From contig JAJEKV010000066.1 in assembly GCA_021234155.1 (NCBI GenBank), positions 2,841,090 to 2,905,089 on the forward strand: a stretch of 64,000 nucleotides of DNA. Reading direction: 5' to 3'. The notes under the pieces are model-generated. The model saw only the letters and a program-made list of their open reading frames with translations. It made no database searches and was not told the origin of the DNA. Shown piece by piece: positions 42,001 through 55,859 of this stretch. How positions within the stretch are numbered: the first letter of the stretch is position 1; the number at the start of each line of letters is the position of its first letter. The position numbers and the translations under genes are program-made. Source of the stretch: Isoetes taiwanensis (Eukaryota > Streptophyta > Lycopodiopsida > Isoetales > Isoetaceae).

Positions 42001-44090
42001 CATACCTATATAGCACCTAAACTAGGCATCTAGATAAGGATAAAAAGCCATTATGCTGTATAGATTGTTAGAATATGAATTTGTATTGAAAAATGAAATG
42101 TTGATCTATAAATGTTTGCCTTATTATGTATGTTTTAAGTTTTATTGTCAAGTTCCCGTGACGTAAAATCACATATATATATCTATCTATATATAAAATA
42201 GCAATATTTTTTTTATTTGGGATGCATAAGCTATTGTAACTAAGGTATTGCATTCCAAATCTTGTCAGATCTAAGGTCTTGCATTCCAAACTCCATACGA
42301 GTGGAACTTCATGTATTGTAAATGGCCAATTCTTACTTGGGCAATCTAGAGTGTTGCATCTCGAGAGATATGAGGGAGTAGCAAAGACCATAAAGAACAT
42401 AGCAAAGGTCGCATTTTCTAATTTTGCAACTTTGATATTGGAATATATCTTTTACTCTCAGATCCATGTCTGCGGAGGCAGTTCTAAATCAAGTCATGAA
42501 ATTTTATTCTACATTCTTCTTTTAAAGAAGCAACCATCTTTAGAAAACTATGTCTTACCGTTATTATTAGTCATGAGGACTATTTCTACCCACTCTTAAG
42601 ACAATTACTGAGGCATCATTGAAATACAAAAACACCTGGGATATTGTACCAGATATTAAAATTTTCAAATTTGCAAGAAAACTTATCATGGGCCCTAAAT
42701 TGAATTAGTCAACATGTTATATTGTTAATCTGTGATTAATACAATCTAAGTCTATTAATCCTGTTACAAATCAATTGCTTGTTTTGTATAAAGTATACGC
42801 TTTGCTCAAAGGCTTCATTAGTGTTCCCGCTGGTCATCTATATGGTATATCGTATATTTTATTGTACTTGAAAAGTACGATAGTAAGAACAATCAAAACT
42901 TGCTTTTTGTCATTCAAAAGATTCTGAGTCGCAGTCTTATGTTTATTCCTTTTATTCAAAGCACGAAGCACTTTTGCTTATGCATGTCCATTAAACTCTA
43001 GTTCTCGCGAAGAGATGTCATGGTATCTCGGCTTCTATTAACATTGATCATCTAATGTGCCATTAATAAAACCCATTTACTACAATGATAGACTAACAAG
43101 CATTAGCACTTGCCTTCTCTAAGAGCAAATATAAACCTCTAACACATGTTGCATTAATATTTATTGTGATCATGAAGAGAAGCAAGTACTTCTTTAAATG
43201 TCGGGTTCAAAAAAAGAATGCCCTTCAAATTTCTAAGATCATGCTTTTCAAAGTACGTCAGATCTTGTTACATTCTTTCGCTTGATACCACAAGTACAAA
43301 TGCAAAGCTTTCTTGAAATAGCTACTTGAAACTCGAGATATACCTGGATAAGCTAGATGCTTAGATCTCCGATGTTGGTCATCCCTCAACTCTCCTTTGA
43401 AACTTCTTTCTTTCAATGCCATGCTAAGGATTAGAGATGATACTTCTAGGTAAATCAATATCTAAAGAATTTTTTTTTCATAGAGAAAATAAGAACATTC
43501 CAAAAAGAAATCTTGAAAGTTCTTTCATGTACTTTTACTGGATAAAACTGTGACCTGCAAGCAACCCCACTCTTGTGGCCTCCTTGAGGGTCTTTAAAAG
43601 AATAAAAGGACAACCTCATAAATATCATAAGCAATCATTTGTGAAGAAAAGCATATTTGTGCCATATTTTACGTTAATTTTCAAATATTTAGAATCTTAC
43701 ATGTCTTTAGCGGATATTCATACTTATCCTAGTTAGCAATAATTCTATATATGTATTTTATAAATTCTAAGAGATGTTTTTCCTCTAGCCTTTCTATAGG
43801 ATGTTAATAAGATCAACTGAATCAATCAATCAATCGCTTCTCATCGATTTCTTGTTATCGGGATACCACCGCTAAGCCAACGTGAGGATATGTATGCAGC
43901 ATATGGGGTCGAGAAGTCCCGCAATGCATATAGATGGAAATTACTTTTCTTGATCAATGCTGCATGCCAAGTAACTCCTAACAATTGAGCCTTTAGATCT
44001 ACAAGAGTCACTATGAAGTATGAGTATCCCCTTTCATCTTTTAAAGAATGAATGTCAAGAGACGACATGTCTTGAAATTTAGACCCACCA

Positions 44091-44255
44091 AGTACTTTTT
44101 GTTTATTCCATCTCAAGGAAATGATGTGGAATAGTACTGTTGCTTTCCCCTAACAAAACAGACTTAATTAGAGTACTTTTGTTTATTCCATCCGCGAGCC
44201 GATATAAAGTGTGGAATAGTAAACAGCCAAGCTCCAACAAAATGCATTCAATTAG
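44091..44255. repeat. Tandem duplication, 81-bp unit
   Basis: AGTACTTTTTGTTTATTCCA at 44,091 recurs at 44,172. Each copy continues through GTGGAATAGTA and ends with ACTTAATTAG or TTCAATTAG. The two copies are diverged in the middle. Confidence 0.65.
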
Positions 44256-45815
44256 TATTTGGATGCCAATTTGCATCTTTATTAACTTAATGCCACTTGA
44301 GTCAGTCTGCAGTATAAAGTTGAAGATCCTCGATATTTGATGCAGCGTTTTACCATAAAAGCCTTGAGTTCAAAGTTCTCTTGTACCGAGGCTAACTGCG
44401 GGCTTCGCTTCTATCTACGTAATTACAATACGAAACGTGACTTTTTCTCGCTGGTCAAGGTCATGTCCTAGCGTAAGTATCTATCCGACCTTTATAGTGT
44501 CAAGATAGGCAGGAATTTTTTCGTATGGTATTCTGAGATAAACTTATGGATCGCACAACTTACTTCATCGCGAAGTAAATGAGTGATCCAACTATCGCCT
44601 GCATAACAAAGTCGTTAGTGCCTTCTAGTGCTCGCTACTCAAATGCGCTCTGTGACAGTTTGCAAAATTCTAATATGGAACTTATGAAGAAGTTTTTTGA
44701 TCTATTTTATCAAGATGTGAGCAAATAAACTCATATTTCATGAGTTGAATAAAATCAAGATATCGCCAAATCTCAACCTCCAAACCGTAGTGTAACCAAC
44801 CACGCGTCACTTTGATCTCAAAATGCTATGGTTTCCATTTGTGATGCCATAGCTTGCATAACCCGGTGATGATCGATCGCCAACATACATAGTTATAGTA
44901 TGATACTATCAGCTTCATGTTTGAAATACAAGTTGTAAATGCAAAACTTATTGAGCTAAAAGCACAGGGCATTGACCGAAGCTCGGATGATGATCATATC
45001 ATCACCGTATTACGTTTACAATGCATATATCAGATCTTCATGTGTGAAATACAAGCTACTTAATGTAGAAAATGTTTTGGGCTAGTATTGTGCATTAATC
45101 GCCAGCCAGAAGTACCTCGCTTCGTGCATATCTCATATTTTGCAACAAAAAGGGTATATTCTAATTGTATCTTTTGCAAAGCTGTGAGTTGGTTTCCAAG
45201 AGAGATCAATCTAGTGTGAGAAATTCGAGGCTTGATCGCCCAAGATTTATATTTCTAAGTGTATATAGGAAAAGCTTGGCGTGGGATGTGTGACTTCGAT
45301 TCTCTCTCGCATGGGACATATCAAGGGAAGGTTGAAATATGGAGTTCAAAATGTATTTGCTAATGAGCTCAAATGTATTTTAGATACTAGAGAAATTGAA
45401 TAGATAAGCAGTATTGATGCTCAGTAAAGGGCTGAAGCATCACTAAGATGTGCTTAGAGATACCATAGATCTCTGTGATTTCATTTAGCTCCATTCGCCG
45501 CATTAGATGTTTCAATCCGACCTGTTTATGAATCCTTTTTTATCCAGAGACACAAGTTGAAATTGAGAATAACAACATTGCTAATTTATAAATCGCCTCT
45601 AGGATGAACTTCTTCTTTTTGATTGGCAATTTGAAACCCATTAGTCGACATCTGACTGCCAGTTTATGCCTTCTAAACTTAGATAAAGCTAAAAGTATAG
45701 AAATCCCCAACTGGGATTTAAGCCAGACAAGATTACTTACCGCAATATCGTTTGCAAGGAGATCAAGTAGGTTGAGAAAACATTACAAGATGGGACAATC
45801 GCTTCAACATCTCAT

Positions 45816-46078
45816 ACATGTAGTATAGCATTAAGTTTTTTATCTCTAGAACAATTAAAGCCAAAGCATTAGAGGGAAGCTTTCAAAGACTAGCAAAATT
45901 AAGCAAGATCACTTATTCTTGAAGCCCCAAACAAGCAAAGAACGAGCCAACATCCTTGCTACATGTGATAGCATTAAGCTTGTGGTGGTCTAGAAATAAT
46001 GGGCTTGTTAATAGAGGGCTTTCTAAAGACTAGCTAAATTAAGCAAAGATCACTTATTCTTGAAGCCCGAAACAAGGG
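45816..46078. repeat. Tandem duplication, 120-145 bp unit
   Basis: ACATGTAGTATAGCATTAAG (45,816) and ACATGTGATAGCATTAAG (45,961) each lead to TCTAGAA, AGGGAAGCTTTC or AGGGCTTTC, AAAGACTAGC, and GATCACTTATTCTTGAAGCC. Confidence 0.7.
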
Positions 46079-46999
46079 CATGATATGGAAAATGGAAAGA
46101 ATTAAGATGAAGGAGGCATTTAGCTCTATACACTTCCTAAGAATGGTCTCCCCGCTGGAAAATACATCAATCTACACAGCTAATAGAACATTTTTTACTC
46201 CTTTTTTCCAAAGAAATGCAAGATCTACCAAAGATTCCGCAAAGTCCTCCCGCAATTGCTTTGAGCTCCTTGGTATCCGGGCGCCAAGAAGACATCCCGG
46301 CATTTCGAATTTGGAGTTCCTCTCGCATCCCAGAAGACCTCAAACCTCCCGCTTTTTGTTTTGAACCCGCAGAAGTAGTCTGCAGTTAACATATCCGTAT
46401 ATATTCGCATTTCGCTTTGAAACCAAGATAGACTCATGGTATTTGTTTTGGAACCAAATATATCCAAAGCTCGTCGCCGCAAAACAAATCGACATGGTTG
46501 CCAGTATCCGGAGAAAATCTTAAGGACTAAAGTTTTTTGAGACTTTCCAACATATGCATGTTTAGCAACTGACCTCCTTGCGGTATGTAAAAGATTGCTT
46601 CCATAACTCGTGAATATGAACTTAAGTATCTATAATAGAATAAATTACTACCCTATATTTTAGTGTAGTCGAAATAGATTTAACTAAAGTACCTTTAAAT
46701 TGGAGTTAGAAGTTTCTAACGCCAAGGGTTAAACTAAATGATTTTTTCTTTTGGCAAAACCTTCACAAAATGAAGAGATAAATATTAGCTTATCACGTTC
46801 CAAGCATTTGACAAAGACATTCAATTTATTGTAAATAAATGTAATGTAATATAGATAAAGTAATGACAATCAACATAATATAGTATAATTGATGGAATTA
46901 TTATCACGGAAAGGCCTTGATATGAAGAACAAAGACATAAATCAAGATGACAAATATACATGGGATATGTCTAAAACCCAAAAAAGAGCTTTTTTCCTC

Positions 47000-47990
47000 T
47001 AAATGTCATACCTGTACTGGAACAAGGAACTAATGGAAGGTGCCGCTGCGCATGAAGGGTTGCCCTTCGGTTTGTAATTAGCATTTCATGGTTTCGCTTT
47101 GTCGTTTTTCATAGTGCGTTTTTGATTGTGTGAAGCCATGATTGTCCTGCCTACATCCAAAAATCTTCTAGAAACGATTCCCGCCAACATCGCTTCAAGT
47201 TATAATATATATTTACATGTTCACTTGTGCTTGCAAATCGAGATCAGCTAAATAGTATTTTTTTCATTGTGCAACAAAAAAAGTGATTTAAAGCTTAATA
47301 GATAGTTTTTTAATCATGCCACATTGGCAAAAGATCCATGAGGAGATATGACAAAACCCCTGAGACTTGAATCCAAGATTCTTTAATGGAGTAGTCACCA
47401 AATTGTAGATAATGGCAATATTTCAAAAAAGATTCAAACTTGATAATCATACAAACAATACAATCGGCCACTTTTTCTTTTGAAATGGATAATTGATAAT
47501 TGTGCCAGTGGACAAATGCTATGATACTTAGACTATTCTCGCTTAGGACAATTAATAATCATTTTTTGGGCATCACACTTTCTTCCTATTCGACTAATTC
47601 AAATTGAGAACAAATAATACACTACTGAGTAAAAAAGAATCTCGTGATTCTATGATTTAGGAATTATTGTGTACTTATACCTATAAGCACGGGTAATAAT
47701 GTAAAGTAAATGTGGGGGTGGGCTTCTTGCTATCATGCATAAAGGATACTTTTTTCCCTTTCTTTTAACCAAATCTACCATGCATTTCCAAAAATCCTGA
47801 AAGTTGCGCCTGGGATGATTCTTCCTCATGAATCCGCCCCCAAGGATACCAAATAGTTTGCTTTATGTCCCTTCATTTTGCGATTCAAATTCTGTCATAT
47901 TTGAAACTTAAGTAAACAAAGACCGTATCAATTGTTAGATCAAATAAACTATGAGCTCATTCAAAATTTCTGAATCGGCGAAACTTTTCT
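47000..47990. repeat. Left part of composite repeat, partial copy
   Basis: It matches 49,630-50,620: GAACAAGGAAC, GAAGGGTTGCCC, TGATTGTGTGAAGCCATGAT, CATGCCACATTGGCAAAAGA (47,318) and GATATGACAAA. It breaks off near 47,990. Between this partial copy and the next lies 1.6 kb of other DNA. Confidence 0.65.
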
Positions 47991-48179
47991 ACAAATTTTG
48001 GTCGCTCCAAATGAATATGAAACCCATAAAAGATTTTCTCATGAAAGGCTGATATACCATGGACATGCCTTCCGTTTAATTATGATTTATTCATTTATGA
48101 TACCCCTAATGATCCAATTGATTGGATGGGCAAAATATGGATTATGTATTTTAGAAGAAGTGCTTACATACATACATGT

Positions 48180-48845
48180 TAACAGAGCATGCATTTGGTA
48201 AAATATCATGAGGTTAACATTGATCTATGAAAATGTTCAAACTTTGATCCACAAATATGCATTTGGCTTTTTTGGTAAAATATCACGAGGTTAACATTGA
48301 TCTATGAAAAACGTTACTTTGATCCACAACAAAGCATTTGGCTGGTTTGTTGGTATCATTATCACCCATATGGCCACTAGAACTATATATATGCATCCCT
48401 TTAGACAGAAAGGCCACTCGTGTCTCCCCTAGGAATGGAAGATTGCATACTTGTTGCTAATAAAGCATGCATTTGGTAAAACATCATGAGGTTAACATTG
48501 ATCCATGAAAATGTTTAAACTTTGATCCACAACAATGCATTTGGCTGGTTTGTTACGCCATTATCGACAGCCATATGGCCACTAGAACTATATATGCATC
48601 CCTTTTAGATGTAGCTCTCAGCCTCTGCTGTTCCTAGGAATGGAAGATTGCATTATTGAAATTGTTGATGCAAATTGTCTAAAAATCTCCTAAAACAATT
48701 GAGGAGGGTCTTGACCACTAGAGCTTATGCATACACGCATCCTTTTAGGCGTGAGCCATGCCATGTGCTCCCTCGAATGGAGGGATTGCATTATTGAACT
48801 TGTTGATGCAAATTGTTTAAAAAATCTCAAGACAATTGAGGTGAT
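48180..48845. repeat. Tandem repeat, about 200-280 bp unit, 3-4 copies
   Basis: GCATGCATTTGGTAAAA...CATGAGGTTAACATTGAT recurs at 48,188, 48,270 (first part) and 48,473. ATATGGCCACTAGAACTATA occurs at 48,369 and 48,573, and GGAATGGAAGATTGCAT at 48,431 and 48,640. GTTGATGCAAATTGT with AAAATCTC occurs at 48,664 and 48,803. Copies are partial and offset. Confidence 0.7.
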
Positions 48846-49625
48846 TAATAAATGTTGTGATAAATATTGAGCAATTGCTAATACTTGATAATGTTGTAAG
48901 AAACATAATGCCAATGAAATGTTCTACAATGCTAGTGTAGATCTGGAACAAATATTGTACCAACATTATGATGCATATCCCGCTCAACAAACCTCGTTTC
49001 GCAAATCCTAATCGCAAATCCTAATCGATAGCCATATTTTGCATACATCATTCGATGGCATTGACATCTCACCTTTTATAACAAAAAATATCAATTTCGC
49101 CTAACGCGGGTAATGGACAAAGAAAATAAAATGGGAAACCATTTATAAAGAGAATAAAACTTTATAAGAAAGATAAATGGCCCAATAAGAAAACTATGTT
49201 GGGCTAAGTCGATTCCGAAGTTTCCAATTAAATAAGAATAACCATATTTGGCTAAGTCTGATTCTCGAAGCCTGGGGCCATAGCCGGGCCTCCTTCAAGC
49301 TCGCCACGATTTGGCATTTGACACCGCAGATTTTTTGCTATTAGATAATTGCCTGGTAATAATAATCACATTTGTGCTTTGTTTGATGAATCTTGTCCTA
49401 AATTTGCCGTGATTCTCTCCTGTCACTGCTTTCCGCCCCCATTTGTTAGGAGCTTTACATTTCGTCTCAGGATCCGAAGTTCGTGAATTTAGAAGGTTGC
49501 ATTGCTCAAATTAAGTGTGCCTCAATATTTTCGCCACGCCTTTTCAAGCAGAGTTACAAAGTCCCTTTGGCATTTGGAAAGCTCAGCTGATCCCAATGTT
49601 GGGTGATTCCCCAATGCTCAAGAAT
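48846..49625. other. No gene recognised
   Basis: AT-rich with only short frames. A local duplication of AAGTCGATTC or AAGTCTGATTC with a following TCGAAG lies near 49,207-49,270. Confidence 0.35.
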
Positions 49626-51986
49626 GCTTCAACTTTGTACTACTTGGAACAAGGAACAAATGGAACATAGGCGATCTGAAGGGTTGCCCCTCATGCCCGT
49701 AGAGAATTATATTTTCATGGTTTCGCTTTTGTTGTTTCGTATAGGGTGTTTTTGATTGTGTGAAGCCATGATTGTCCCGCTCTACATCCAAAAAGATTCT
49801 AGAACGATCCGCAATCACCGGGCTTCGCTATAATATATTTACTCGCTCACTTGTGCTACAACCGCAGATCGTAAGTAAATAGTATTTTTTCAGCCAGTGC
49901 TACAACAAAAAGTGATTTTAAAGCTAATAGATAGTATTTTTACATCATGCCACATTGGCAAAAGATCCATGAGGAGATATGACAAATCCTAGAGACTTGA
50001 ACGCAAGATCTCTTAATGGAGTAGCCACTAACTAGAGATAATGGCAATATTTGAAAAAGATTCAAAACTTGATAATCATACAACAATACAATCATTACTT
50101 TTTCTTTGAAATGGATAATTGATAATTGTGCCATGTGACAATGCCATGATACTTAGAATGTTCTCGCTTTAGATTAACAATAATCATTTTTGGGCATCAC
50201 ACTTCTTCCTATTTGGACTAATTCAAATTACATCAACACAATAATTCATCGTGAGCAAAAAAGATGAATCGTATTCTATGTGATTTGTGAATTATTGTGT
50301 GTACTTATACCGAAGGCATTGGTGGGGTAATAATGTAAAATGGGAAATGGGGTGTGGCCTATATCATGCATATGGGATACTTTTTCCCCTTTTAACCAAC
50401 CGACGATGTATTTCAAAATCTCAAGTTATGCCCGCTGGATGATTCTTCCTCGCTTAACTGCTCCAAAAATACCAGCTAGTTTATGCTTATGTCCCTTTCA
50501 TTTGGTGATTCAAATTCTATCATATTTGAAACTTAAGCAAACAAAAATATTTAGAACAATTGTTAGATCAAATAAACTATGAGCTCATTCAAAATTTCTT
50601 GAATTCTAAAGGAACTTCTGCAAGCTGAAAAGTATGATGAGAGAGTTTGTAAAGTAAGGCTACACATGATTGCTAAAGAAGTTGAAGTTTGTAAAAAGTA
50701 TGATAAGAGAGTTTGTAAAGTAAGCATACACATTATTATGAAACATTCAATAAAAACATGGACATATTCAGATTTATTAGATGACACTTTAAATGTCATT
50801 ATAAGATTACATGTATTCATTTTTTCTTGATTTTGATAAATATTTCAAGTATTACTATAATAAGTTTATCCCAAATTAAAATTATAATAGATACCAAAAG
50901 ATAAGATCGCTTTTAAATAAATTTTTACTTGAATTTATCTAAAATTAAACATTTTATGTAATATAAAATTTAAAAATCTTAGTGATTTAAATAAATTTAT
51001 AATTTGATAATTACAACAAATTGTAAATAATTTTGATGATAGATTCACTTAAAACTATCATGAGAATTTTTACAATTTATACCCTTTAGCACAATTAAAT
51101 TTTTTAGAAAGTTTTAGGTTGACATTGATTAAATAATAAAGTCCGTGGTTTTAATAACAAATTTCTAAATAGTTTATTTATGAATTAAAACACATCAAAG
51201 ATTGGTCAATAATAAACTATTCATATTTTTTTGTTAACGTGATTAATTGTAATCACTTAATTAATTTTAATTAATGTAATACATTTTCCTCTTTACTTTC
51301 CTTAGTAAAATAAGTATTGATCTTTTTAACATGATGTTATTTTTGTATAACTTCAGCAAGAAGAACCGCAAGTTACCATTCAGGACATAGGAGCCCAAAA
51401 ACTTCATGTCGCCAAAAGCAATACAAAAAGCTTAAATTGGCCACCAAATATATGAAGAAAGAGAAAGTCGTTGGCACTAAAGAATATAACCATCGCGATG
51501 GGTAAAGCAAATTGAATGCATATGCTTTTCTTAAATATAAAGAGAGTCATATCGGGCAATGTATAATTAATTGTATAGGGGAAGTATGACAAAATAATCC
51601 GAATGGAAATCGGCTTTTAGATGGAAGTGAGCACTCATATATTACTATTGACAAAAATCATCCGAATGGAACGGCTTAGATGGAAGTGAGCACTAATAGA
51701 TTACTATAACCAAAATGTCTTTAGTCAACCTCGCACCCACACAAGAGTCATCATAGGTAGACACCTAACCCAAGAGCTTGAACCGATGCCATTAGAACTT
51801 AGTTCAACAATAGTTAAGGTTGAAGAACTAACTGCAGCTTCCCCTAGAGCCTCCGAGTCATATGTAATTCAGTAGTAAGACCCTTGCAAAAGATATAAGA
51901 ACTCCTTATGGAGTACATGAGGACCTCTTTTTTTCAAAGATACCTCACAAACTCCTAAAGGGAAACTCTATGCTCTAGATAGAAGT

Positions 51987-53490
51987 ATTTTTTTCCCTTT
52001 TTTGAGGGTAAGGTGTATGATATATTAAATAATATGGAAAATAGTGTACAAACTAGTAAAATTTAAGCAAGGGCTAGCCTAAGCAAGTCAGTCATCTGGT
52101 GAACGCCCCTCAAAACCAAAGGATATTTGAAGAACATGTAGAATCCTTTGAATTCTACCAAGCCTATCCGCATCTCTTTGTTGTAATTTCTTCCAAACAT
52201 TCTCGTGATGAGCTAAAGCCATAAGTGCCACCTCCATGTTAAAAATATTCTTCAGCTTATCCAAAGAAAAAGTGTTGCCCACCTATAACCATCCACATTT
52301 ATATTTCCAGATTGTCCACAAGATATATTAACCAAAGAATGTCAAAACTATATCTCCATCTCAGAACCCTATTATCCCCGCTATAAACACTATTGAGCAC
52401 CGACACCCATGAATGTGAATACCATAGCAAGACTCTTTCACCTTTGGGGCAAAAGAATAGATGAGAGAGAGGTTCATTACCGCATCCAAGTGGGCTTGTC
52501 ATTATGAAGTATCCCCGATGGAGTTTCATAGTGCTCACCGTAGTGCTAACCATCTCTAAAATCGCAGCCTTTTTGAACATAGGATTGTTCAGAATTGTTC
52601 CGTGAAGTTATCCTTGAGAAACATCAACAGCCAACCCGCCAACAGCTTTTGAGGGGAGCCCGGACAGAAGGCGATAGATAGAACTAACAATGTACTTGTC
52701 TTGCCCCCACATGCCCATCGATCATTAGGACCATCCTTTCTTGAGAGAGCATCCAAGGTACCACATAATTCATAGAATATCTTCTTATCCCTCCCCAGCC
52801 CATGGACCTTTCCTTAAAGCGGTCAGAGCCATCGTGATTCGCACCATCCCATAAATGCCCAACTTTAGTAACTTCATTGTCTCCATTTAATGAAAATGCG
52901 AGGGTGAGGAGCGCAGAGGTGGTTATTTCCGACCATACCAGATGTTCCAGGAAAATGCTCAACCGCCTAGCCTCCCAAGATGCATCCAGCAGAGCAAATA
53001 GACTTTGAACTTCTAACCAAGCCTCCAAAAGCTTTCTCATTATCGAATGTGCCTCGGGCAATTTTGTAGCTATAAAAAGAAGGAACCAATTTCTGACCCG
53101 TAAGGATGGCTTACCTTTAAGTGTGCATCTCAAGTCAATATTTGACAAAATGCAATGCAGAGGGAGGTAATACCATGCAATGCCCTCCACACATATTTCC
53201 AAACTAGTACTTGAGCTTGGATTGTCAAATCCTTGCATCCCAATCCACCGCCATTTCCAAGCCACTTTGTGCATTCCTTCCCCATATGAATTTCCTAATA
53301 ATGGCTTGGTTTTGACTATAAATACCTTTTTCAGCCACAATAATGTAGGAGTAGTAAAGGTGGGACGCCAAGGTCGCCTTTAGCAACAAATAAGGCTCTG
53401 CCGCCAGTAGAGAAACCTTTGGATGACCATAATTATATCTTTTTTTCTCAAGCTATCTAGGATAGGAGTCCATATCCCTTTCAAGTTATC
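51987..53490 (-). mobile_element. 5'-truncated LINE, copy 2
   Basis: Collinear with 29,129-30,690. The frame 52684-53340 has AWKWRWIGMQGFDNP and the middle region; 52299-52580 has TMEKLHRGYFIMTS, then LSHLFFCPKGERVL, the zf-RVT part. It is bracketed by CTAGATAGAAGT (51,975-51,986) and AGAGATGGAAGT (53,491-53,502), the same target as copies 1 and 3, so this copy arose by duplication of the host repeat rather than by a fresh insertion. Confidence 0.75.
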
Positions 53491-53525
53491 AGAGATGGAA
53501 GTTCTATGGTGAAGCTACTAATAAG

Positions 53526-53735
<210 letters not shown>

Positions 53736-53918
53736 ATCTTAACATATATAAAGATTATAGGGGTTCACAATATTAAGACACATATAGTTTTTTTTTTCTT
53801 TTTTAGTACAATTTCCTGTCAATATTTTCCTTAGGTTTGTAATTCTTTGTGTCCTTGGGTTTGTTTTGCATCTTTTGAGCTCTAGGTCGTCGGACTCATT
53901 AGGCTTGATGCTTCCTTT

Positions 53919-54105
53919 TGTTAGACTCCGATGACGCCACATCACGACGGGCACCGCATGCCCGCCGACGTGGCATCGCGACGCTTGGTCGACATGGCAG
54001 GGCACATATGCTTCCATAGTCATGCCCTATTAGTTTAGTTCAGCTTTTCCGTATTCTTTTGTTGAGACGATACTTTTAGCCAATACATATCTTTTCGGGT
54101 CTTCA
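53919..54105 (+). repeat. 5' LTR of copia element
   Basis: 187 bp, TGTTAGACTCCGATGACG...GGGTCTTCA. It matches 58,750-58,935 with differences concentrated in the GC-rich CTG/CCG stretch 53,935-53,990. Confidence 0.85.
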
Positions 54106-54113
54106 TGGTATCG
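54106..54113 (+). other. Primer-binding site, initiator-Met tRNA type
   Basis: TGGTATCG directly follows the LTR end CTTCA, matching the start of the plant iMet PBS TGGTATCAGAGC; the rest diverges (TATTTCGG). Confidence 0.65.
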
Positions 54114-54419
54114 TATTTCGGTTTTGGCTAAAAGGATCGATGGGGAGTCGGAGCTTTGATTTGGATCGGATAGGAGCCTATATTGGAGCCGATTTAGAGC
54201 GGATTTGGATGATATAGGAGCCGGTTTTGGAAGCCAAGTTTCGGACAGAAATTTGAAGAAGAGGAAGCCAAGATTCGATGGAGAAATCTTGAAGGAGGAA
54301 ATTAGGTCGAGTGGTTAGAAAAGGTTTAGATCTCATTGTGTTTAAATCTTTCTTGTGATTTGGGAGTAATCTTTGCAATGGCTACCATGCATTTTGGAAG
54401 TTTATACCGTGTTCTTGCT

Positions 54420-55160
54420 TGATGGTGAGAATTTTTATTCCCTCGAAGGATAATTTGGATATCAATCTCCATCTTAATGATCTTACAGAGGTATTAGATC
54501 CAATTTGGACACTGCTACATCAAAAGCTTAAGAAAGATCTTCTTGCACTTAATATCCTCAAAGCCACTTTATCCATCGAAAGTATAAAAGGGATATCGAG
54601 AGATTTGAAAACTTTTTCAAGAAGCTTTGTTATTCTTGAAACAAAGCTTGTGCAAAAAGTGTGAGCTGGCCAACAATTAGTCATAAAAGGAAAGATGAAC
54701 AATCTAAAGCTACAAGATCGTGCTAATATGAAAGATTACATTGAGCAATTCAAAACCTCAAGGAGAAACTCTATGGTGTTGGAGGTATGATTGATGACAC
54801 CACTCTTATTATGTATGTCTTACAAGGGTTGTCAAGAGAGTATAAACATATCTCTGATCACTACAAACTAAAGGCCAAGATTAAAATATTTTTTAATCAG
54901 TTGCAACAAAGAACTTTATGATGCAAAATTGAAAACAAGAGACATGATCAAGTTCAAGCACTCAATTATTCAAAGGTTCACTTATCTTCTAGTCCAGCCT
55001 AAGTTCAATCCAGCCTTCTAATCCTTCTTTCGATCATATATCCTCTTCTTCCAATCATGTTTTTTTTCACAAGTTTCTTCTTCATCGTCTCAAATTTCTT
55101 TGTCGGGCATTGTGGCAAGAAAGGACATATAAGAAGAGATTGTAGACAATTTCATAAAGA
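54420..55160 (+). pseudogene. Copia gag with zinc knuckle
   Basis: 54,419-54,664 is an open stretch with LHLNDLTEVLDPIWTLLHQK. Further on, a frame gives LKEKLYGVGGMIDDTTLIMY and VLQGLSREYKHI (54,760-54,850), the typical UBN2 gag pattern. At 55,111-55,143 CGKKGHIRRDC forms the back half of a CCHC knuckle; its first Cys is out of frame by one extra G (55,104-55,106). Gag packages element RNA. Confidence 0.7.
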
Positions 55161-55399
55161 TGTTCTTCAATATCTCAAAGGTCGCAGCACAAGTATCACA
55201 AAGAAAGTTAGTCACCACATTCTCACATTCTGTTCGTCACCAAATTCGAAAGTGTGGGTTCACCCAATACAACAAGTGGTTCACCAATGCAACACCAATA
55301 GTTCCACAATCATTTATTCCAGCTTTAAACAAGAATTATCCTTCCACAAATATCTCATCTTTCCATTGAAGATCTTGAAGTTTTAATTTCAACATTGTC

Positions 55400-55740
55400 G
55401 CACATCTGCATCTCAAGATGAATGGTTGCTTGATTCCCGTGCTACTAAGCATTTGGCAGGGAAATCACATATTTTACAGAATCTTACACCTCATGAGAGT
55501 ACAAAGTGGTTAAAATGGCGGATGGTAATCTTGCAAAATCCCTAGCTAAGGGCACTCTCACTTTTGGAAACAGATCGTTGTCTAACATTGAATATTGAAG
55601 ATGTGATTTTGGTGCCCCGGCTACTTGTTAATTTCTTAAGCTTCAATTTGATAGAAGAATGGGATACTCCGCCTTGTTTTTCGATGGTCAAGTTCATATT
55701 ACACGTAAGAATCCTCTTCACTATGTAGATCCTTAAAGGT
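55400..55740 (+). pseudogene. Copia aspartic protease
   Basis: EWLLDSRATKHLAGKS lies at about 55,420-55,470. The catalytic triplet position reads D-S-R-A-T (55,432-55,446) where the family has DSGAT. The codon change GGT to CGT, with TCT to TCC before it, is at a CTG context, so it may be a sequencing error. LVPRLLVNFLS (family pattern VLYVPGLKVNLLS-like) follows near 55,612. The protease cleaves the polyprotein. Confidence 0.65.
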
Positions 55741-55859
55741 TAAATCCTCGAGTGGGGGCTTACTCAATAAGGATGGTCTTTATATCCTTACTACTAACTC
55801 AATTCTTCTCCATCTTCTTCACAAGCATCCAAAGACTGCTCCAAAGACTGTTCTTGATG

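Larger units (their letters stand above)
42001..46990. other. Degenerate AT-rich region, no gene recognised
   Basis: Scattered short frames on both strands (42279-42599, 43841-44116, 45604-45828, 46080-46364) show no domain I can name. It may be an old transposon. Two local tandem duplications are listed separately. I see no RNA genes. Confidence 0.3.

Noticed and set aside
42001-46990. A hidden intron-rich host gene
   Set aside because: I found no series of coding-like exons with splice sites and no recognisable domain; short frames are scattered on both strands.
54419-54664. A stand-alone host gene
   Set aside because: It lies between a copia PBS and the zinc knuckle and has gag-like composition.
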